Assembly (NCBI GenBank): GCA_905221605.1
Contig: CAJNDS010000133.1
Coordinates: 25,001 to 89,000, forward strand
Source of the DNA: Symbiodinium natans
Taxonomy: Eukaryota; Sar; Dinophyceae; Suessiales; Symbiodiniaceae
DNA length: 64,000 nt
Direction of reading: 5' to 3'
A program made the translations under genes and the position numbers. Shown here piece after piece: positions 1-8,900 of the stretch; position 1 is the first letter of the stretch, and each line of letters begins with the position of its first letter. The notes under the pieces are model-generated. The model had not been told where the DNA came from. It was given only the letters and a program-made list of their open reading frames with translations, and did not search any database.

Positions 1-3000
1 CCGCATTGTTTGGTTTTGGGTTTTCAGGTCTTGGGCCTTTTCTCCCCTCTACATAATTCTATACATGTCTGAGCATTTCTATATAGATATACATACATAT
101 AATAAATACATATATATATATATATAGATGTATATAAATATACATATATACTTTAGGGTTTAGGGCTTGGGGGCTCGGAGCCCGCCAGCGGGGGAATGGA
201 TGACCTGCTGGGATGTGGGCAGACTCTTGCGTCTGTCTCTGTCCGGGAACATCCCCGAAACCCTGAACCCTAAACCCTAAACCCTAAACCCTAAACCCTG
301 AACCCTAAGCCCCGCAAGGAGTTTCCAGGACTCCGGGTTGCTGCGCTTCGTTTCAGGAACCCCAAAAACACAGCGTAAGGCCTCAACTTGGGTTCCTGAA
401 CCCCGAAACTCTCCATTTTGAGAGCATTTAAGAGACTCCAGCCCCCGAAGGCGAAAAGAGAAGTAAGCAGTGACAGATGAAGATGGTTGTGAAAATTGAG
501 ATAGGAAAAAAAGGTTGGGAGTAACTTACTTAATGGAGCTTTGAACAAGGATCTTAGTATTTGGTGCCGAAACAAATGTTTTCGGATGACATTACTTGAC
601 CAGACTCACTGCTAAACCCTATGCCGTCTACACCTTTAAAGAACCCAAAGCCCAAATACAACCTTGCAGCCTAAAAACCCTAGACCCTAGACCCTAAACC
701 CTAAACCCTAAACCCGAAGCCCTAAACCCTAAGCCCTAAGCCCTAAACCCAAAACCCGAAACCCTAAGCCCCAGTGAAATCGAGGAGCGCCGCTGCTGGG
801 CAGCGGCTGGCTGGCAGGGCCGTCCTCGCCTTGTAGCCCACAGCTTGGCTCATTGGGCTTTAGGCTTTCTGGTTTAGTGTTTAGGGTTTAGGATTTAGGG
901 TTTAGGGTGTCGGGTTAAGGGTTTAGGGTTTAGGGATTGGGGTTTCGAGTTAGGGTTTTGGGCTTCGGGTCTTTTGGGGGTTTGGGGCTGCAGGTTTCGG
1001 GGTGCGAGTGTTGAGTCTAGGGCTTAAGGGTGTTTCATTTGAACGACGTAGGCTTCAGGGTTGTAGGATTTGGGGTGTTCGGACGCTCCAAAGGTGTGAG
1101 CATTAGGAAATTCAAGGGACCCCGAAGATTGACCTAAATACAAGGATCCTCATTTTCAGGTCCCTTGACTGCAGCATACATGTATATCCCTAGTTTCACA
1201 AACCCCCACGCTGGGGTTTTTCTTAGGGTTTCGACTGAAGGAACCTTTAAGAGGAATCCTGGTTTGAAGGAACCTCCCGGCAAAGATCTAAGTTTGACAA
1301 GGAAGTGCAACCCAGAAAGCCCAAAACCCCTTAATCCGCCGAGGCCCGAGGCCTGAGGTGTTTAGATCCAGGTCAAGGGAACCTTTCATAGTTCTCCCAG
1401 GCCCACCCCCCACCACTCACGCCCACCCTCTCCAAGCCCCCCACCCCCCGCACCTGCCGGCACCCCCACGCCCCTTAGCAACCTTTTGAGGAATGACCTC
1501 CTACAGCATCCTGCAACACCCTACCCCCAAACCCCCCCTTACTTCTCGTGAACCCTTAATTCGTTTCGGGGCCGCGTTAGCGGTGTAAATTAAGGAAGAT
1601 ACCTTCAAGCAATCCTTAGTATGATTTAAGACAAATTCCTTAATTAAGGGATACTGGGCTCTTTGGGAATAGATCGAGATTTAAGCTTTTGGCACGTCAC
1701 TCAGAGGATTGGAGTCGGGAATGTCGGGCTTCGGGGTTTCGGGTCTGGGGGTTGAGCTTAAGGGTTCCTGGGCAGGGCTTCGGTTCGCGGCGTAATAAAG
1801 TCTAGGGTTTAGGGTTTAGGGTTTAGGGTTTAGGGTTTAGGGTTTAGGGTCGACTCCTCCTGCAGGTTCAAAACGAAGGAGTGAGAAAACCACTACCAAC
1901 TAGTTGCGCAGCCTCTGGCTTTTTGAAGCACATATGGGAAGAGCGGTTTAGGGTTTAAGGCTTAGGGTTTAGGGCTTAGGGCTTAGGGTTTAGGGTTTAG
2001 GGTCCGCCGACCCTGGCGGCGTGTCCTCAGCCCCCCAAAAACCTCGAAACGCGGGGGCCACCCCCCCCTTTTTTCCTGGTACACTTTTTGCAGCTGAGCT
2101 TCGTGTGCTGGTCGCAGCTTTTGAAGTGCACCCGCCCATGAAGCGCGCGAAAGGCAGGGCCCACGAGGCGGCGTGACAAAATAAGATCAAGAGACCCTTG
2201 GGGTTTAGGGTTTAGGGTTTAGGGTTTAGGGTTTAGGGTTTAGGGTTTAGGGTTTAGGGTTTAGGGTTTAGGGTTTAGGGTTTAGGGTTTAGGGTTTAGG
2301 GGTCAAGATGACTTGGCTGCTTGAGGATCAGAAGCGTGGCAGCCACTCAACCAAACCACAGAAACCAAGGCATAGATTCAGCAAGCGCCTCAGGGGGAGA
2401 GAGACAGAGAGAGCTAAAATCCCAAAAAACAATTATATACATATACATATATATATACATATACATATCTGTTGGGCTCAACAAGTCAGGTTGGGATGCA
2501 CGTTTCTGGAACCTCAAGTCAGAAACCACTTTCTCATCACTGCCACTCAGATCCCATGCCAGCGCATGTTGCCCCGAGCCCCTCAACTCGAACCTCAGGC
2601 CCGAGAACCCAACAAACACAAACAAAGACTCAGACCCTATTTAGGGTTTAGGGTTTAGGGTTTAGGGTTTAGGGTTTAGGGTTTAGGGTTTAGGGTTTAG
2701 GGTTTAAGGGGGCCCTAAACCCTAAACCCGAAACCACCTAAGCCCCAGCAGCCTGAACCAACTCCCCCCAAAACCTCAAAGGTTCAGAGCCTCAAGCCCT
2801 TTGGGGTTTGGGGTTTAGGGTTTAGGGTTTAGGGTTTAGGGTTTAGGGTTTAGGGTTTAGGGTTTAGGGTTTTAGGGTTTAGGGTTTAGGGTTTAGGGCT
2901 TAGGGCTTAGGGCTTAGGGCTTTCTGAACACCCAAACGGGTGAAACAAATCGCAGGGAACCCCTGCGTCAGCTTCTATTCGTTTGTTGCTGCAGAAGATC

Positions 3001-3510
3001 GTCGATCAAACAATCAGAATGCACAAGCTCTCTCAAGATTTCCGAACATACATACGAGTCGGGAATCTCTTCTTCTGGGGTTCCGTATGTTAGGGATTCT
3101 GTCCGTCGGTGTCCACAGTGGGTCTCTCATTTTCGAAATTCCCTGTTTGAGCCCTCAACCCTAAAACAACACCCAAGACCGCTATTCGCGTCCCAAATCT
3201 GAGGCCCTGTGCACTGACACACACATCACATTTGTCTGGCTGCACCAGTCGAGCAAGCTGAAATATCATGAGCGGAACGGGTGTGGCAGGCGTGGTACGC
3301 CACGGATTTGAGGAGTCCAGCAGCCTGCTCCGTGTCTTCAGCTAAAGGTGGCAAAGGTTTGGGTTTAGAGTTTAGGGTTTAGGGTTTAGGGTTTAGGGTT
3401 TAGGGTTTAGGGTTTAGGGTTTAGGGTTTAGGGTTTAGGGTTTAGGGTTCAGGGTTTAGGGTTTAGGCTTTACGGTTTAGGGTTCGGGTTTAGGGTTTAG
3501 GGTCTGGGAG
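1..3510. repeat. Cluster of interstitial telomere-like arrays
   Basis: No supportable gene is seen here. Arrays of the 7-mer TTTAGGG (or its complement) recur near 256-307, 683-775, 870-950, 1800-1850, 1950-2005, 2196-2300, 2640-2707, 2813-2920 and 3361-3505. They are interrupted by 100-400 bp of unique sequence and by degenerate units such as TTTAGGC and CCCTAAG. Small AT microsatellites lie at about 100-150 and 2434-2468. Both orientations occur, so this is not a simple chromosome end. Short open frames in the spacers show no recognisable protein. Confidence 0.9.
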
Positions 3511-3571
3511 CTGTGCATGCCTGGCTGCCGGTACCAATCAAACAAGCGCTGCAGTGGACTTCTTCCCTCGA

Positions 3572-3805
3572 ATCATGGGTTCCCCTACTATCCCCCTCTA
3601 TACTAAAGGGGCATCCTTGGGGATATAGACAGCCAGAAGAGGGTTAAGAAGGGTTCCCTTTTAAGGGTCCCCCTTATCCTACCTAGGATACTACCCCCCC
3701 CCTAGGTTCCCCCATAACTAAGACAATGTAGGGATCATTCAGCCTAATTCAAGAGGGGAACCGAGGGGGGTTAGTATAGAGGGGGGTAGTAGGGCAACCC
3801 ATGAT
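3572..3805. mobile_element. MITE-like element with ~35-bp terminal inverted repeats
   Basis: The left end (3572-3606) begins ATCATGGGTTCCCCTACTA. The right end (3771-3805) is its near-perfect reverse complement, with only a few mismatches across about 35 bp. The 234-bp element has no open reading frame of note, so it would be non-autonomous. No clear target-site duplication is visible beyond the inverted repeat itself. The family is not recognised. Confidence 0.75.
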
Positions 3806-3849
3806 CAAATGAAGCTACTGTGCAAGACTGGGGGAATCGCGCAACCGCA

Positions 3850-3969
3850 CTACATAGCTTGGGATGTTCCCCCTTATACGAACAGCCCTTAGTAGGGATT
3901 GTAATCAGGAGTGGTACTAGAATACCTTCTAAGGACTGTTAGTATAAGAGGGAACATTCCAATATGTAG
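3850..3969. mobile_element. Second MITE-like foldback element
   Basis: The left arm (about 3850-3892, CTACATA...GTTCCCCCTTATAC) pairs with the right arm (about 3929-3969) over roughly 40 bp with several mismatches. It lies only about 45 bp from the preceding foldback element and has no coding capacity. Confidence 0.65.
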
Positions 3970-3972
3970 CAC

Positions 3973-4949
3973 TGGTGTCGGTCACACAAGTTTAAGCGTC
4001 CGGAGCAGAACAAGGGTTTCCTGATGCCATGCCAGGCAGGGCCCCGTGGCAAAGCCCCAAGCAAGGAAAGAAAGCTACGCTCCCAACCCTACTTCTGAGG
4101 GCGGCGAAACAACACAAACTTATATGGCATGCTGCATAGTATAGTTTCGTGTCGTATCCTTTCGTTCCATATCGCATCGTCATAAGGCTGGGATCAGGAG
4201 TCCCTGTTTCATGCCGAGCTGAACTGGATCCTAAACCCTAAGCCCTAAACAAAGTAATCAGACTAAAGCTGAATAGGCCACTTCATACAGCCCGTCAGCC
4301 TCCCAGCGTGGGCAGCTGGCCCTACTAAGCCACACCATAAGATGAAGGTTGTGGGTTGTATATGTAGGATACTATATAGAACACTATATAGTCGACATGA
4401 GTACACTTTAGTAAGGTCGACAGGCTTGAGATGAGGGTGTTGAGCTATATCTAGCTTTTCTATACTTGTCTCCGTACATACCTAGAACTACTATGGCACA
4501 TACTGCGTTCCCATCTTGTCCTGTGCTGCGCCGAACCTTCTCAAGTAATTAAAGTCGAACAAGAGAACAAGATTTCATTTCACCGTACAGTCAGTTGCGG
4601 GTTCAGGGGTCAGGGTTTAGGGTTTAGGGCTTAGGGTTTGGGGTTTGGGGTTTAGGGAGTTCACGATACCAAGTTCAGCACAGTGAAGGCACCCAAGTCA
4701 AGGCTTTGCTGCCGCAGGCCGGCCTGATGCCCTGCCGCTCTCTGACAAGCTGCGCTTCTTCGCAACCTGGGCGATCTCCACATCCGGACCCTAAACCCCT
4801 AAGCCCCTAAAATCTGAACCCTGAACCCTGAACCCATAACTTGAAACCCTGAACCCTCATTTCAAAAGAGGCATGGGATGGCTGCTGCGCACGTGTGGGA
4901 GTGGTTGCTGCTTCATCGCTCTAATCCTGCACTGCCAGGTCTCTTTTTC
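3973..4949. other. Intergenic stretch downstream of the minus-strand gene
   Basis: Only short telomere-like remnants are seen (about 4210-4250, 4605-4660 and 4788-4856). The rest shows no recognisable gene. The minus-strand gene that follows ends at 4950, so this region would hold its 3' UTR and polyadenylation region; no signal is identified. Confidence 0.5.
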
Positions 4950-5921
4950 TCAACTTGGCATCCCTGCTTGATCCTTCAGGTATTCAGCACAAAGGATGGA
5001 CATGATTTCTGACGAGTCCCGGTTGTGAATGAAGGCAGCCACATTCTGTTTCGCGACATCATAGGGCGCCTCCCCATACCTGGACTCCATGTGTACATCT
5101 GCCCTGGCCCTCAGCAAAAGAAAGATCATCTCAATGTTCCCCCGCATGGCGGCATAGTGTAAGGGCGTCTCCTGCATGGAATCTGTTGCGTTAACCAGAC
5201 AGCCGTGGGCCAGCATCTTCTCCGCCAGCTCAACAGAGTCAGCGGCCACTGCCTCATGCAGACTGGACTGGCCCAAACTGGACTTCGCCATCAGGGAATT
5301 GATGCTGAATCCCCTGAGACAGCACAGCTCATCCAAGTTGGTCCTGGTCAAAGAGTCAGGGGACGAAGCACCGAAAGGTACCAAGTGACAGGCTGCCCAA
5401 CGCTTCATGCGTCTCTGTAGCTTGGCTTGACCACAGGCTGCCGGGCCATCATTGATGAAGAGGAGGATGTCTTTGGCACACTCTTCCCGGGAGCAGGCGA
5501 CCTTGTTCACGTCGATGTGGTACATGGTCTCGGTGACCCATGGGTCCAGGCTGCCATATTTGGAGGTGCCGTTCGGGAAGAGCCTGGTGCAGGCCATGAT
5601 CCCCGACTTGCAAGCCACGTAGATATCCTGGCCTGCCCTGGTGGCACACTCCAAGCTGTACAACCGCCATGCCCGGGACATGCTGAAAGGCTCGGGTGCA
5701 CCGCTCTCGGGACTCTTGGTCCCAGCCTGGGTTCCGGCCGAGATGATGAAACTGTGACACTCCACCTGCGCTTTATCCATCCTCAGCTTCTTCCCGTCAT
5801 AGCAGCACTTGTGCAGATCCGTGGTGACGTCATGCTGGTTGTAGCCCATGAGGTTGAACCAAAGAACGGCAGTGTCTGGCAAGGCGATGGCCTCCGCGAA
5901 CCACTCCAGGGAAGACATCAC
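4950..5921 (-). CDS. Terminal exon: degenerate TIR-like core and ankyrin repeats
   Basis: This is the largest exon, about 323 codons. It starts after a CTAG acceptor (exon from 5921) and ends at TGA (4950-4952). Joined to the upstream exon it reads FADVMSSLEWFAEAIAL, which aligns with FADFIAAVDQIVADRAL of the first module. The core keeps SRAW but continues RLYSLE, so the residue four after Trp is Ser rather than the Glu of the other copies. The linker YHIDVNKVACSREEC...LLFIND matches the first module's RWDVRKSEAAEQ...LNFIAD. Near the C-terminus are two ankyrin-like units: SSLHEAVAADSVELAEKML, then TPLHYAAMRGNIEMIFLLL with ARADVH. A protein-interaction role for the ankyrin part is family knowledge; loss of catalysis is inference. 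Confidence 0.75.
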   Translation of the reverse strand: MMSSLEWFAEAIALPDTAVLWFNLMGYNQHDVTTDLHKCCYDGKKLRMDKAQVECHSFIISAGTQAGTKSPESGAPEPFSMSRAWRLYSLECATRAGQDIYVACKSGIMACTRLFPNGTSKYGSLDPWVTETMYHIDVNKVACSREECAKDILLFINDGPAACGQAKLQRRMKRWAACHLVPFGASSPDSLTRTNLDELCCLRGFSINSLMAKSSLGQSSLHEAVAADSVELAEKMLAHGCLVNATDSMQETPLHYAAMRGNIEMIFLLLRARADVHMESRYGEAPYDVAKQNVAAFIHNRDSSEIMSILCAEYLKDQAGMPS

Positions 5922-8900
5922 CTAGACCCAGGAGTCGCCTAGGAATAAAAAGTGGCACCCCCTTTTTTGAAGCTTTAAGGGGATGATAGAGAAGAACCCC
6001 AGCCCTAAAAAAAAGGAAGTAAGGGCCTCCGAGTCCTAGTAGCCCTAAACCCTAAACCCTACACCCTAAACCCTAGACAGGGTACTACTGAGCATCCATG
6101 TCACATCTGCGAAGTACTGGCCAAACTGGTAGTTGACGCAGTACTGGGGGATCTGCGGCCCATCTGCGATGAGCTCCACATACGAACAGTTCCGCTGCAT
6201 CGTCTCCTTCTTGATCACCATGTCGCAGATGTCCTAAACCCTAAACCCTAAACCCTAAACCCTAAACCCTAAACCCTAAACCCTAAACCCTAAACCCTAT
6301 TCTGATGTCCTGTACCGTGAGCTCCTCCCATGGGATGTCCAGGTGCGCCTTCTGCATCTGCCGCCGCGCCTTCCGGCTGAAGGTGCGCAGCTGTCCCAGG
6401 GTGATTCCTAGTAGCGGGTTTAGGGTTGAGGGTTTAGGGTTTAGGGTTTTGAGTTTTGGGTTTTAGGGTTTAGGGTTTGTTTAGGGTTGAACTTGGGACT
6501 TTTAGTGTGCTCAAGTCCAAGCATGTCACTAGTACAGCTCCTTACTCCGATATCGAATATCGACCCACCCACTCATTGGATCCCGTAACATTATGAAAAT
6601 AATTACTGTTTCGTTTTACCCTTCAAACTTTAGGCTGAATAGGCGGCCACCCAGAGTAGGCCCTAAACCCTACAGCCAACCCAGAAAAGGCTAAACCCCA
6701 AAGCCAGCCCAGAGTAGGCCCTCCACCCTATAACCGGCCCAGACTAAGCCCTAACCCGAAAACCAACACAAACAAAGGCCCAGAGTAAGCCGTAAACCCT
6801 AAAACCAGCCCAGAGCAGGCCCCAAACCCTAAAGCCAGCCAGAGTAGACCCCAAACCCTAAAGTCAGCCCAGAGTAGGCCTTAAACCCTGAAACCAGCCC
6901 AAAGTAGCCCGAAAGCCTAAACCCAGCCCAGAGTAGGCCCTAAACCCTAAAACCAGCCCAGAGCAGGCCCCAAACCCTAAAGCCAACCAGAGTAGGCCCT
7001 AAACCCTAAAGTCAGCCCAGAGTAGGCCTTAAACCCTGAAACCAGCCCAAAGTAGCCCTACAGCCTAAACCCAGCCCAGAGTAGGCCCTAAACCCTAAAG
7101 CCAGCCCAGAGTAGGCCTTAAACCCTATGACCAGCCCTGATGGCCATGCCTGGCCCCACCCCACCCCACCCTTGATCATCCCCCTCCGGAGAAGAGCTTG
7201 AATTTTCGGTGGAAAACCGCGAAACTTCGGTGGAAAACCGCGAAACTTCGGTGGAAAACCGCGAAACTTCGGTGGAAAACCGCGAAAGTTCGGTGCTAGT
7301 TTCTGGTGGAAAACCGCGAAAGTTCGGTGGAAAACCGCGCAGGCATGAGCCATTGAATATACATAGGTTAGAGAGTGTTTAGGGTTTAGGGTTTTGGCTT
7401 TTGGGTTTGGGGCCTATACTGAACTTGGGACCCTGGCAAAAACCGTATTTTACCTGTTTCTTAGGAGGTACGACAAAGATTTGAAAAAACAATTGCCAAG
7501 TATTCCAAAGGAAGTCCGCGATGGGCCACGTAGGGGATGGTGCAGCCCACAGTCCTCTTGCGCGCGCCGATGCGGCGCAGCACTGAGACGCGCACGTCCA
7601 TGTTCCTTACTGTTGGTTCGTAGGGAAATGGGGGGAATTAGGTACCTATGTATATACATCTATATACCCTTATTATAGAGGGATCTATATACCCTTTAAG
7701 GGATTCTACCAGGGATGCCTCATTCCCCCTCAATCCCTAACCAACAGCCAGGCTCAGGGTGTCGAAGGCCTCGGCGTGCGAGGTCAGGAGCCCCCAGTCG
7801 CCCTTGGCGAGCCTTAGTTGTAAAGGTTAACCTTTGGGATTACAAGGGGATTCTATTACCCCATAAAGGTTCAAGGTTACCTTTAACCTAAACCCTAAAC
7901 CCTAAACCCTAAACCCTAAACCCTAAACCCTAAACCCTAAACCCTAAACCCTAAACCCTAAACCCTAAACCCTAAACCCTAAACCCTAATACTACTAGGG
8001 AGCTGGGGCCGGCCGTTCACGCAACAGAGGTTGCCACCGCAGTCCGTGATCAGGCCATGCGTCTCCTTACTGTTGGTTCGTAGGAAATTGGCGGGGGAAC
8101 TCGGTACCTCTATAACATACCCTTTAAAGGGATTATAAAGGGCACCTCTATACATACCCTTTAAGGGATTATATAGGGTACCTCTATAACATACCCTTTA
8201 AGGGATTATACAGGGTACCTCTATACATACCCTTAAAGGGATTAGATAGGGTACCTCTATACATACCCTTTAAGGGATTATATAGGGTACCTCTATACAT
8301 ACCCTTTAAGGGATTATATAGGGCACCTCCATACCTACCCTTTAAGGGATTATAGAGGGTACCCTCACATACCCTTTAAGGGAGAGGGGCACCCTTCATT
8401 CCCTCATTCCCTCATTCCCTCACTAACCCACCGCAAGTCTCCGGCACATCCGCGATGAAGTTCAGGATCTGCCTCTTGTAGGCCTGCTCGGCCGCCTCGC
8501 TCTTGCGCACGTCCCACCGGGAGATCGCATCCACCAGGGGCCCTGAGGAAACAGCCGCGGAGCCCACCATGCCCGTGGAGGTGTAGAGCTGGAGCTCTTT
8601 CCTAGTTCATGGCTGGGAGAATATTAAAAGTTTCAATGTATATTCCTTATTGGGTTTGTCTAAGTACCCTGAAGGATGTAAAAATGGTACCCAACTATGA
8701 CAAAGTTTCTCCATGGTGATGGTGCAGTGCAGTTCCAAGCAGCACCAGCTGCGCGTTAAGGAGCCCGCATCGCGATCCACGATCAGAATCGTGGCATCGG
8801 CATTCATGATGGCGCGAGCGAACGGGGTGTCCATGATGCGCGAGCCGAAGTACTCACCGAACTGATTGTTGGCAAAGGTGCACACCCACAAGACCGTGCA

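Noticed and set aside
2196-2920. TTTAGGG arrays as a true chromosome end
   Set aside because: Arrays are short, interrupted, present in both orientations and continue throughout the 64 kb, so they are interstitial.
8106-8365. Regular 36-bp repeats suggest a CRISPR array
   Set aside because: Units are contiguous with no unique spacers, differ among themselves, and lie in an intron of a eukaryotic gene.
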